Shown: one piece after another, positions 1 to 5,769 of the stretch
Position numbering within the stretch: position 1 is the first letter of the stretch
Layout: each line of letters starts with the position of its first letter
Origin: JAAYFT01 sp041655755
Lineage (GTDB): Bacteria > Bacillota > Clostridia > Tissierellales > Tissierellaceae
DNA length: 5,849 nt
Reading direction: 5' to 3'
Assembly (NCBI GenBank): GCA_041655755.1
Contig: JBBAEY010000108.1
Location: 1-5,849, forward strand
The notes under the pieces: generated by a model
What the model was told of the DNA's origin: nothing
Seen by the model: only the letters and a program-made list of their open reading frames with translations
The model's database searches: none
Made by a program: the position numbers and the translations under genes

Positions 1-252
1 ATGGGCTCGATAGATAGTATCTATACTCTCTCCACCTACCACCACAATCCCCTTATTACTTATACCCCTATTCAGGAGCTCTTGCTGAGCATTAGCCATC
101 AGGGCCCTGAATATATTACCTGCTCCAAAATGAATCCAAGTAGGGCTTTTTTTTGTTTCCAATCTAATGCCTTCAATATCGAACTTTGGAAGTTGAAAAC
201 CTGCATTTTCCCAAATGCTATTATTCTTTAAAGATTCTAGCTTTAGTTTCAT
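1..252 (-). CDS. uxuB: UxuB-type D-mannonate oxidoreductase (fructuronate reductase), mannitol dehydrogenase family; 5' part only
   Basis: This gene begins with ATG at 252 and stays open for 84 codons to the left window edge, so only the N-terminus is visible. A GGGGG-type ribosome binding site (259-264) lies just upstream and touches the uxuA stop codon. The protein contains WIHFGAGNIFRA at about residues 39-50, the nucleotide-binding glycine motif typical of the long-chain mannitol dehydrogenase/fructuronate reductase family, followed by a hydrophobic strand (GIVVVGGES, 68-76). Family members are roughly 480-540 residues, so about 85% is missing. The expected reaction is NADH-dependent reduction of D-fructuronate to D-mannonate in the cytoplasm, which feeds directly into UxuA. 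The 12-base gap to uxuA supports co-transcription. Related family members act on tagaturonate, mannitol or arabinitol; the uxuA neighbour favours fructuronate, but that choice is inference. Confidence 0.88.
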   Translation of the reverse strand, partial: MKLKLESLKNNSIWENAGFQLPKFDIEGIRLETKKSPTWIHFGAGNIFRALMANAQQELLNRGISNKGIVVVGGESIDTIYRAH

Positions 253-264
253 TCTAGTTTCCCC

Positions 265-1338
265 CTATAAATTCTTGGAAGATTTAACTATAGCTTCCCA
301 CAATCCATTTAAGTAGGTAGCCCCCAAGGCACGATCATATAGTCCATATCCAGGCATGGCCTTTTCGTCCCATATCACTCTTCCGTGATCAGGTCTTATG
401 GGCCCAGTCATTCCAATATCGTGAAAGGCCTTCATGATTTCATACATATCTAGGGAACCATCTGATGATAAATGGGCTGCCTCGTCAAACTTTCCTGGTT
501 CATGGTGTATTAAATTCCTTACATGTCCAAAATGTATCCTGTCTTTAAAGCTTCTTATAATATCAGGAATGTCATTATCCGGATTTGAACCCAATGAACC
601 TGTGCAGAGGGTAAGTCCATTGTTCATTACCGGCACTGCATCTAAGAGCCTCTGAATATTTTCCTTGTTATTTACTATCCTAGGTAAATTGAATACCGAC
701 CATGCTGGATCGTCCATGTGAATTGCCATTTTAATTCCATATCTTTCACAGGTAGGCATTATGGCCTCTAGAAAGTATACCAGATTCTCAAAAAGTTTTT
801 CCTCATCTACATCTTTGTACATCTCAAATAATTCCTTCACCCTATGTAATCTATAGGGTTCCCAGCCAGGCAGAACAAATCCACTAGACTCAGAATCCAT
901 TTCCTCAAACATCTTTGCTGGGTCAATCCTGTCAATAATTTCCTGGTCATAGGACAGCACAGTCGAGCCATCGGGCCTTTCTTTTGCAAGGCTAGTTCTT
1001 GTCCAATCAAATACTGGCATGAAATTATAGCATACTAAATCTATGCCCTCTTCTCCTAGGTTTTCTAGTGTCTTTATATAATTATTTATATATTTATCCC
1101 TTGTAGGCAAGCCAATCTTTATTTCGTCATGGACGTTAACGCTTTCTATTCCACTAAGTTCCAGTCCTTGGCTTTCAATTTCCTCCTTTAAGGCCTTGAT
1201 TTCTTCTCTTTCCCACACTTCACCAGGTTTTGAGTTATATAGGGTTGTTATGACCCCTGCACAACCTGGTATTTGCCGTATTTCCTTAAGGCTGACGGTA
1301 TCGTATTGGCTTCCAAACCATCTCAATGTCATTTTCAT
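265..1338 (-). CDS. uxuA: Mannonate dehydratase UxuA
   Basis: UxuA removes water from D-mannonate to give 2-keto-3-deoxy-D-gluconate, the committed step of hexuronate breakdown in the cytoplasm. The 357-residue product is close to the usual length of Firmicute UxuA (E. coli has a longer form). It opens with the family signature MKMTLRWFG and IRQIPG...GVITTLY (21-34), and it carries the metal-site motifs expected of this Mn2+-dependent TIM-barrel enzyme: IHMDDP with H207, LCTGSLGSN with C245, FGHVRN with H272, and RPDHGR with D317/H318. I chose ATG at 1338 because AAAGGGTG (1346-1353) sits 7 bases upstream of it. An in-frame TTG at 1344 would extend the protein by two residues but lies only 1 base from that ribosome binding site. 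It follows the YcxB-like gene by 48 bases and precedes uxuB by 12. No key residue appears missing. Confidence 0.97.
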   Translation of the reverse strand: MKMTLRWFGSQYDTVSLKEIRQIPGCAGVITTLYNSKPGEVWEREEIKALKEEIESQGLELSGIESVNVHDEIKIGLPTRDKYINNYIKTLENLGEEGIDLVCYNFMPVFDWTRTSLAKERPDGSTVLSYDQEIIDRIDPAKMFEEMDSESSGFVLPGWEPYRLHRVKELFEMYKDVDEEKLFENLVYFLEAIMPTCERYGIKMAIHMDDPAWSVFNLPRIVNNKENIQRLLDAVPVMNNGLTLCTGSLGSNPDNDIPDIIRSFKDRIHFGHVRNLIHHEPGKFDEAAHLSSDGSLDMYEIMKAFHDIGMTGPIRPDHGRVIWDEKAMPGYGLYDRALGATYLNGLWEAIVKSSKNL

Positions 1339-1345
1339 TTCCAAT

Positions 1346-1353
1346 CACCCTTT
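1346..1353 (-). promoter_or_regulatory. Ribosome binding site of uxuA, decides the start
   Basis: Read on the minus strand this is AAAGGGTG. It is 7 bases from ATG at 1338, an optimal distance, but only 1 base from the in-frame TTG at 1344. This supports the ATG and a 357-residue UxuA. Confidence 0.7.
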
Positions 1354-1386
1354 CATGCTAAATCTTATAAGTACTACAAAAGGTAA

Positions 1387-1875
1387 TTAATCATAGCCTT
1401 TTACCTTTCTTTCCAACTTACTGCTTAAGAAAATAAGAAATTCCTCTTTACTACTACCCAAAATCCGATCTGATAATATAAGTCCATATTTGTCAGTTGT
1501 ATAGATTGTCGTTATATCAGCTTTCGACTTAACACCCTTTATTGACTTCCAAATCAAATTTGTTTCGCCCTCAGAACTGATTATTTTTATTCCCTCTTCA
1601 TCAAAAAATATCTCCATATCCAATGGAATTTCCCCCATTTGTTTTCTAGCCCTTAGATAAATTGCTAGGGGCTGTATACATGTAAATAGGCAAATACCAA
1701 TTATTAAGACTATCTTGTAAATTATTTGTGCACTTCCCCAAAACCTAATAGATAGAAGCAGCATAGATATGGTAAATATAATATTGGTTATACCAACTAA
1801 TGAACTGAAGATTCCATACATTGATAGTTTCCAGAGTTCCAGGGCAGTGGGCTGATATTTAAATCGATATTCCAT
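1387..1875 (-). CDS. YcxB-like two-helix membrane protein of unknown function
   Basis: The product has 162 residues. The N-terminus (MEYRFKYQPTALELWKLSMY) is followed by two hydrophobic segments, about 21-44 and 51-74, and then a cytoplasmic-looking C-terminal domain from about 86 to 158. That domain has the pattern IFFDEEGIKI, then LIWKSIKGV, then a segment ending SSKEEFLIFLSSKL. This layout matches the YcxB-like family (PF14317) as I know it: two membrane helices followed by a small beta-rich domain with a conserved tryptophan, here W99. No biochemical role is established for the family, so I assign none. The gene sits 15 bases after dctM and 48 bases before uxuA, has a good GAGGATG ribosome binding site (1882-1888), and is therefore almost certainly part of the uronate operon. 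Whether it helps transport, senses something, or is a passenger cannot be told from sequence. Family assignment is by pattern, not by a search. Confidence 0.8.
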   Translation of the reverse strand: MEYRFKYQPTALELWKLSMYGIFSSLVGITNIIFTISMLLLSIRFWGSAQIIYKIVLIIGICLFTCIQPLAIYLRARKQMGEIPLDMEIFFDEEGIKIISSEGETNLIWKSIKGVKSKADITTIYTTDKYGLILSDRILGSSKEEFLIFLSSKLERKVKGYD

Positions 1876-1890
1876 TTAACTCATCCTCTT

Positions 1891-3183
1891 TTATTTAAAT
1901 ACAGATGGAAGCCATAGGCTAATCGCTGGGACAAAAGTAACTAACAATAGCGTTATTATCATATAGACATAAAACGGGAAGGTCGCTTTTACTAGCCTTT
2001 CCATCTTTACATTGCTTACAGCTGAACCAATGAATAATACAGAACCTACTGGTGGTGTCAAAAGTCCAATACCACAATTTAATACGACAATAATTCCAAA
2101 TTGAACTGGATCAATGCCAATGGATTTTGCTACAGGCAAAAGTATTGGAGTCGCTATCAAAATAATTGGGGCCATGTCCATTATCATTCCAAGTATTAGC
2201 AATATAATGTTGATTAAAATAGCAATAATTATTGGATTGTCTGTTAAACTAATAATCGCATTGGCCGCCAAGGAAGGAACGTGTAAGCGCGTCAGTAGAT
2301 AACCAAAAATCGCAGACGTTGAAATCAGTATCAAGACAATGGACAATGTATCTATGATACTTTCCAAAGCTTTCCAAACCCCTTTCCAGTCAAGACCCCT
2401 ATATATAAACACGCTGACTACAAGACTATAAATAACTGCTATAGCAGCTGACTCCGTTGCTGTAAAATAACCGCCTACAACTCCCACGACAACAATTAGA
2501 ACTGCTGCCAATGCCCAGAAAGATCTAATTAATTGCTTAAATAGATTTGATAAACTGAATTTAGATCCCCTAGGGTAGTTTTTTCTTACTGATGTTATAT
2601 AGGCTCCAACCATCAAGGATACTGCAAGTACTGCACCAGGCAAGTAACCAGCTAAAAAAAGGCTTCCAACAGAAACCCCTCCGGCTGTAGTCGCGTAGAT
2701 GACCATATTATGGCTAGGAGGTACTAAAAGCCCCTCTACTGATGAGGTGATAGTAACTGCTGCGGAAAAATCGTCATCATATCCTTGCTCCACCATCATT
2801 GGTATCATTATGCTTCCAATAGATGCCGTGTCTGCTGCAGCAGAACCAGATATACCGCCAAAGAAATATGATGCAACAATATTTACCATCGCCATACCGC
2901 CCCTCATCCACCCTACAAAGGCATCCGCTAATGAGATTAGTCTTTCGGATATTCCGCCTGTACCCATGAAAACTCCCATAGTAATAAAGAAAGGCACTGC
3001 CATAAGACTGAAAGAGCTAATACCCTTTACCATTTGTTGTGCAACAATCGCTAAAGGTAAGCCCTGATATAGAAGAGTAAAAATTGACGCAAGGGCAACC
3101 GAATATGCAATGGGAAATCTGAGTACAATCATAAGAAGAAAACTTCCAATTAAAATTAATATTGCCATGCTATCAGCGCTCAT
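1891..3183 (-). CDS. dctM: TRAP transporter large permease subunit (DctM family)
   Basis: This is the large membrane subunit of a tripartite ATP-independent periplasmic (TRAP) transporter. It carries the ion-coupled substrate path and pairs with DctQ, taking substrate from DctP. At 430 residues it has normal family length, with hydrophobic segments along the whole chain. The characteristic motifs are present: FGGISGSAAADTASIG (about 108-123), LLVPPSHNMVIY (about 152-163), and near the C-terminus GLLTPPVGSVLF, followed by a last helix ending SLWLPSVFK. The ATG at 3183 overlaps the dctQ stop codon by one base (TAATG), with an AGGGGAG ribosome binding site inside the end of dctQ, which indicates translational coupling and 1:1 production. 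Substrate specificity cannot be read from this subunit; the uxuA and uxuB neighbours suggest a hexuronate or related sugar acid. Confidence 0.96.
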   Translation of the reverse strand: MSADSMAILILIGSFLLMIVLRFPIAYSVALASIFTLLYQGLPLAIVAQQMVKGISSFSLMAVPFFITMGVFMGTGGISERLISLADAFVGWMRGGMAMVNIVASYFFGGISGSAAADTASIGSIMIPMMVEQGYDDDFSAAVTITSSVEGLLVPPSHNMVIYATTAGGVSVGSLFLAGYLPGAVLAVSLMVGAYITSVRKNYPRGSKFSLSNLFKQLIRSFWALAAVLIVVVGVVGGYFTATESAAIAVIYSLVVSVFIYRGLDWKGVWKALESIIDTLSIVLILISTSAIFGYLLTRLHVPSLAANAIISLTDNPIIIAILINIILLILGMIMDMAPIILIATPILLPVAKSIGIDPVQFGIIVVLNCGIGLLTPPVGSVLFIGSAVSNVKMERLVKATFPFYVYMIITLLLVTFVPAISLWLPSVFK

Positions 3184-3707
3184 TAATTCTCACTCTCCCC
3201 TACAAGAACTTTTTTAAAATGACTAAATAAGATTTCGAGTTGAAATACAATCATACCAAATCCAGCTAAAGGTATTGGAAAATACATCCAAAATCTAGAT
3301 AAATTAGGCATACTTACATAGGTTCCTTTTGAACCAATAGTTACTGCATATTTCCAACCAACAAAAACCATCACTAGCGCAAGTATTAAAACAAATATAT
3401 CCGATATAATATCTAAGTAAATAACAAGTCTTTTAGGCAAATAGTCATCAAATGCTGTCATTCGTATATGGGCTCTCTTTCTGATAGCTAATGCAGCAGA
3501 TAATACAGCCATATAGGCCATCAAGGTCAATACTACCTCTTCACTCCACGAAGGATCAGGGATAAAAGAGATGAATCTACCTGCTACTGCCATAGTAGTT
3601 ATTAAAATATCTGTTATTAACAAAATCTTGCACAACAAGAGTACAGCCTTGTACACCATATCATAAAATGGCCTTATTCTTTCTACGGCGTTAAATACCT
3701 TTACCAT
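3183..3707 (-). CDS. dctQ: TRAP transporter small permease subunit (DctQ family)
   Basis: This is the small membrane subunit of the TRAP carrier, which binds the large permease and is needed for transport. The 174-residue product has four hydrophobic segments (about 17-46, 56-75, 92-114 and 135-160). Between helices two and three it has the family pattern PSWSEEVVLTLMAY...AIRKRAHIRM...LPKR, with the conserved W/SEE and AHI. I placed the start at ATG 3707 because GAGGAG (3715-3720) lies 7 bases upstream. A longer reading from GTG at 3734 adds nine residues, but that GTG is buried in a perfect 15-bp hairpin and has no ribosome binding site, so it is rejected. The stop overlaps the dctM start by one base. 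It is separated from dctP by 76 bases that hold the hairpin. Confidence 0.94.
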   Translation of the reverse strand: MVKVFNAVERIRPFYDMVYKAVLLLCKILLITDILITTMAVAGRFISFIPDPSWSEEVVLTLMAYMAVLSAALAIRKRAHIRMTAFDDYLPKRLVIYLDIISDIFVLILALVMVFVGWKYAVTIGSKGTYVSMPNLSRFWMYFPIPLAGFGMIVFQLEILFSHFKKVLVGESEN

Positions 3708-3714
3708 TTCCTCA

Positions 3715-3720
3715 CTCCTC
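3715..3720 (-). promoter_or_regulatory. Ribosome binding site of dctQ, decides the start
   Basis: Minus-strand GAGGAG lies 7 bases before ATG 3707. It starts 5 bases beyond the end of the intergenic hairpin, so it should stay accessible when the hairpin forms. It argues against the upstream GTG at 3734. Confidence 0.75.
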
Positions 3721-3725
3721 GTTTT

Positions 3726-3762
3726 AAGAGGCACAAAGGCTTCAGTTGCCTTTGTGCCTCTT
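3726..3762 (-). terminator. Perfect 15-bp stem-loop between dctP and dctQ (attenuator or mRNA-stabilising hairpin)
   Basis: Positions 3726-3740 and 3748-3762 are perfect inverted complements (15 bp; core GGCACAAAGGC against GCCTTTGTGCC) around a 7-base loop (3741-3747). In the transcript the stem ends ...CUCUU and is followed by AAAAC, so it lacks the long U tract of a strong intrinsic terminator. It stands 21 bases after the dctP stop and before the dctQ ribosome binding site. Hairpins in this place in binding-protein transport operons are known to protect the 3' end of the upstream message or to cause partial termination, so that the binding protein is made in excess over the permease. That role is inferred here; the inverted repeat itself is seen directly. 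Confidence 0.8.
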
Positions 3763-3783
3763 GATAATTCACACCATAATCTG

Positions 3784-4845
3784 TTATTTTAAATTAACTA
3801 TTTTTTGATATAGTTCTGAGTTTTCATTTGTATGAGTCTCTACTACTTCCTTAACAGCATCTTGCCATGGTTCTATGTCATTAACATCTACGATGTTTAT
3901 TCCTTCTTCCCTTAGCTCGTCAAGGACCTTATTTTCTTCGGCTTCTGAAACTTGCCTATTTAATTTTGATGCATATTCTCCAGCTTCTATCAAGATATCT
4001 TGTTGTTCTGATGTAAGATTATCCCATGCTTCATCTGTTATAACTACTTGGATTGCCCCAAGTGTATGCCCATTGAGGATTAAGTTTGGTGCTACCTCTT
4101 GAAAAGCATTAGACTTATAGTTGCTGATTGGTTGCTCAGCTCCATCTACTACTCCCGTTTGGAGTGCGGAATAAAGTTCACCAAAAGACACTACTGTAGG
4201 ATCAGCTCCTAGGCCCTTTACCATACCATTCATGATTGGGTCATTTGAAACTCTTAGTTTCATACCCTTTAAATCTTCTATGCCAGCAATATCTTTAACA
4301 GTAAAGAAGTGTCTAAATCCTTCCTCCCCATAGAATAAACCTCTAATTCCACTGCCATTTTCATGGGGTTCTAATAAAAATTCTGGTGCAAGGTCTGATT
4401 CAGCAAAGTTCCAGAAATGTTCCCTGCTAACAAAGGTAAATGGAATGGAAAGAAGCATTGACTTTTCTCCACCATAGCTCGTTAAAGCAAATGCAGAAAT
4501 ACGGGACATGTCAATTGTTCCACCGCCTCCAAGCATAGTATCTAAAACATCATTTTCAGAGCCTAATACTCCACTAGCCTGTACGTCGATGATGATATTT
4601 CCATCTGAAAGCTCCTCTACTTTTTCCTTGAAAGCTACAGCCAATTGTCCGACTATTGAATCTAATGGATTAACTTCTGCATATACAAGTTTAACTTTCG
4701 GTTGAGAAGTATTGCTTTCTCCACTTTGACTTGTTTCTCCGCCTACAGGCTGCTTTTCTGGCTTCTCCACACCACAAGCCGCCAAGGCCCCAATTAACAA
4801 AACTAATACTAGACCAAATGATAAATACTTAAAACTTCTTTTCAT
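3784..4845 (-). CDS. dctP: TRAP transporter solute-binding lipoprotein (DctP family), probably for a hexuronate or related sugar acid
   Basis: This is the extracytoplasmic substrate-binding subunit of the TRAP carrier. The 353-residue product starts with a lipoprotein signal (MKRS, hydrophobic 8-20, lipobox LAAC with C24 as the lipid anchor). A Ser/Thr/Gly-rich linker (about 35-48) follows, then the DctP fold. Clear family motifs are SIPFTF (133-138), GFRHFFT (176-182), the LKGMKLRVS segment with R198, and ALQTGVVDGAEQP (227-239). R198 corresponds to the conserved carboxylate-binding arginine of the family, and R178 lies exactly 20 residues earlier, as do R127 and R147 in the sialate-binding SiaP. 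Where many relatives have Asn in the DGxEN motif, this protein has Q238. An AGGAGG site (4853-4858) lies 7 bases upstream of the ATG. Lipid anchoring fits a Gram-positive cell. The substrate is inferred from the uxuA/uxuB neighbours only. Confidence 0.95.
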   Translation of the reverse strand: MKRSFKYLSFGLVLVLLIGALAACGVEKPEKQPVGGETSQSGESNTSQPKVKLVYAEVNPLDSIVGQLAVAFKEKVEELSDGNIIIDVQASGVLGSENDVLDTMLGGGGTIDMSRISAFALTSYGGEKSMLLSIPFTFVSREHFWNFAESDLAPEFLLEPHENGSGIRGLFYGEEGFRHFFTVKDIAGIEDLKGMKLRVSNDPIMNGMVKGLGADPTVVSFGELYSALQTGVVDGAEQPISNYKSNAFQEVAPNLILNGHTLGAIQVVITDEAWDNLTSEQQDILIEAGEYASKLNRQVSEAEENKVLDELREEGINIVDVNDIEPWQDAVKEVVETHTNENSELYQKIVNLK

Positions 4846-4888
4846 TTTTCCCCCTCCTATTTATTTAGCTTATTATATGCCTGCATGT

Positions 4889-4903
4889 GGGTGACAAACA
4901 CCC
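4889..4903 (-). repeat. Small inverted repeat in the putative dctP leader
   Basis: GGGTG (4889-4893) and CACCC (4899-4903) form a perfect 5-bp stem with a 5-base loop, directly downstream of the candidate -10 box at 4905-4910. It would lie at or next to the transcript 5' end. It could protect the message or be chance; no riboswitch architecture is visible. Confidence 0.35.
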
Positions 4904-4920
4904 TATTATATTGAAATGGC

Positions 4921-4941
4921 TATGCTAGGTATACTAGCTAG
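4921..4941. promoter_or_regulatory. Candidate GntR operator at the dctP promoter (tandem TATRCTAG repeats)
   Basis: TATGCTAG (4921-4928) and TATACTAG (4930-4937) are tandem 8-mers differing at one base with a 9-base period, and the second runs into a perfect CTAGCTAG palindrome (4934-4941). The block covers the predicted -35 of dctP. A related ATACTAG tandem repeat and palindrome lie in the gntR promoter at 5717-5735. The same motif at both promoters of one locus is what a locally acting, self-regulating GntR repressor would show. Confidence 0.5.
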
Positions 4942-4943
4942 AC

Positions 4944-4953
4944 ATTGTACAAT
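4944..4953. repeat. Perfect palindrome ATTGTACAAT upstream of dctP
   Basis: A 10-bp perfect palindrome lies a few bases upstream of the tandem repeats, relative to dctP. TTGTACAA resembles the two-fold sites bound by winged-helix regulators, so it could be an additional operator. It has no exact copy near gntR, which weakens the link to the local regulator. Confidence 0.3.
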
Positions 4954-4989
4954 ATTTTAAACAAACCCTTAATCTTATTTTGTAAAACT

Positions 4990-5676
4990 TTAGTTTTTAA
5001 AATATTGTGGAAACTTTCCCTTTAATTCAACTTGTTCAAATATTAATTTCTGGACGTGATTCCCGACAATTTCTAGTCCTCTTACCTCGTCTTTACTAAT
5101 AATACTGTCTAGTATCTCTTGATGCTGTTTTATGATGTCTCCCCAATTAATATCTGATAAGAAGGTAAGCATTCGCACACGATTGTATTCTGAATTAATC
5201 TGTTCTATAAAAGTCCAGGTCCTTTCCTTGTTGCAGCCTATAAAGATTGTTTTGTGAAATTCCTCATCCTTCATGAGAAATTCAAAATATAATTTTTGTT
5301 CCATCAATCTCTTTTGTGCGTTAATATTCTCCTGTAAAATGTATATTAACTGTTTTGGAAAAGATTGAGTCGCTAGTTTAATTACTGATTTCTCTAGGCT
5401 TTCTCTGATAAATCTCGTGTCCTCTACAATACCCAGATCTATATAGGAAATATAGGTACCCCTTTGGGGCATTATATGTAGAAGCCCCTCTTTTGCCAAC
5501 TTTATAAATGCTTCTCTAACCGGTGTTCTGCTGACGCCTAGTAAATCTGCTACTTCATTTTCACTTATTTGTTGGCCTGGAATCATATTGAGATTGATTA
5601 TGTTTTTTCTAATTACATCGTAAACATAATCACCTACTGTTACCCCGCTATTTTTTTCCTCAATTAAAAATTTCAT
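4990..5676 (-). CDS. GntR-family transcription regulator, FadR subfamily with FCD ligand domain
   Basis: The 228-residue protein has an N-terminal winged helix-turn-helix (about 12-78) with the GntR signature ISENEVADLLGVSRTPVREAF (38-57) and the wing LLHIMPQRGTYIS (65-77). A C-terminal all-helical FCD domain (about 84-215) follows. The FCD metal-site residues are in place: D137 and H141 in DEEFH, H185 in KQHQEI, and H207 in GNHV, so it probably binds a metal-chelated acid ligand. The FIRESLE motif (89-95) is typical of the subfamily. The ATG at 5676 has an AAGGGG site upstream. Regulators of this subfamily (for example UxuR, ExuR and GntR) commonly repress sugar-acid genes and release DNA on binding a uronate or pathway intermediate. 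The adjacent transporter and uxu genes make it the likely regulator of this operon, with fructuronate, mannonate or KDG as possible ligands. I give no symbol because orthology to UxuR is not established. Confidence 0.92.
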   Translation of the reverse strand: MKFLIEEKNSGVTVGDYVYDVIRKNIINLNMIPGQQISENEVADLLGVSRTPVREAFIKLAKEGLLHIMPQRGTYISYIDLGIVEDTRFIRESLEKSVIKLATQSFPKQLIYILQENINAQKRLMEQKLYFEFLMKDEEFHKTIFIGCNKERTWTFIEQINSEYNRVRMLTFLSDINWGDIIKQHQEILDSIISKDEVRGLEIVGNHVQKLIFEQVELKGKFPQYFKN

Positions 5677-5716
5677 AATTTCCCCTTCTTGACATTTATT
5701 TTATGTTTCTGATTAG

Positions 5717-5735
5717 CATACTACCATACTAGTAT
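5717..5735. promoter_or_regulatory. Candidate autoregulatory operator in the gntR promoter
   Basis: A perfect palindrome, ATACTAGTAT (5726-5735), sits between the -35 and -10 boxes. It overlaps a tandem repeat, CATACTA at 5717-5723 and 5725-5731 (8-base period), whose first copy overlaps the -10. Binding here would block RNA polymerase, which is the classic arrangement for autorepression. ATACTAG recurs at 4931-4937 in front of dctP. The sites are seen directly; binding by the GntR protein is inferred. Confidence 0.55.
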
Positions 5736-5746
5736 TTCTCTGTCAA
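5718..5746 (-). promoter_or_regulatory. Predicted sigma-A promoter of gntR
   Basis: On the minus strand there is a perfect -35 TTGACA (5741-5746), a 17-base spacer, and a -10 of TAGTAT (5718-5723, 4 of 6 matches to TATAAT). Transcription would begin near 5711, giving a leader of about 35 bases before ATG 5676. The spacer contains the palindrome described separately. Confidence 0.65.
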
Positions 5747-5769
5747 TGTAAAATTGGGGAATAAATTTG

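Larger units (their letters stand above)
4846..4989 (-). promoter_or_regulatory. Control region between gntR and dctP, with candidate promoter
   Basis: This 144-base gap has no gene. On the minus strand it holds a perfect TATAAT (4905-4910), preceded after 17 bases by a weak -35 (TATACC, 4928-4933, 3 of 6 matches to TTGACA). A second TATAAT (4872-4877) has no well-spaced -35; the nearest TTGTCA is only 14 bases away. Between and around them lie operator-like repeats (4921-4941), a palindrome (4944-4953) and a small hairpin (4889-4903). No convincing terminator follows gntR, so dctP could also be reached by read-through from the gntR promoter. A weak -35 overlapped by repeats suggests a regulated promoter, but this is inference. 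Confidence 0.5.

Noticed and set aside
1..231. Plus-strand open frame of 76 codons starting at position 1
   Set aside because: It lies opposite the uxuB 5' end, whose minus-strand frame has a clear family motif, a start codon and a ribosome binding site.
434..655. Plus-strand open frame of 73 codons
   Set aside because: It is antisense to the UxuA metal-site motifs (GHVRN, CTGS) and has no recognisable protein features.
1342..1344. TTG as the uxuA start
   Set aside because: It is only 1 base from the ribosome binding site, while ATG at 1338 has ideal spacing and better matches the usual UxuA N-terminus.
1339..1386. Separate promoter for uxuA in the 48-base gap
   Set aside because: Only a poor TATAAG-like box is present with no matching -35, so co-transcription from upstream is simpler.
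2699..3067. Plus-strand open frame of 122 codons
   Set aside because: It is antisense to the strongly conserved DctM motifs and has no recognisable domain; it is a shadow of dctM.
3726..3762. Strong intrinsic terminator ending a dctP-only transcript
   Set aside because: The stem is followed by AAAAC rather than a run of U, so full termination is unlikely; dctQM would otherwise need their own promoter, and none is evident in the 76-base gap.
4846..4989. Riboswitch in the dctP leader
   Set aside because: After the candidate -10 there are only about 60 bases before the ATG, with one 5-bp stem and no recognisable aptamer layout.
4983..4996. AAAACT/AGTTTT inverted repeat at the gntR stop codon as a terminator
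   Set aside because: The stem is six bases, almost all A-T, with a two-base loop and no U tract, so it would be too weak to terminate.
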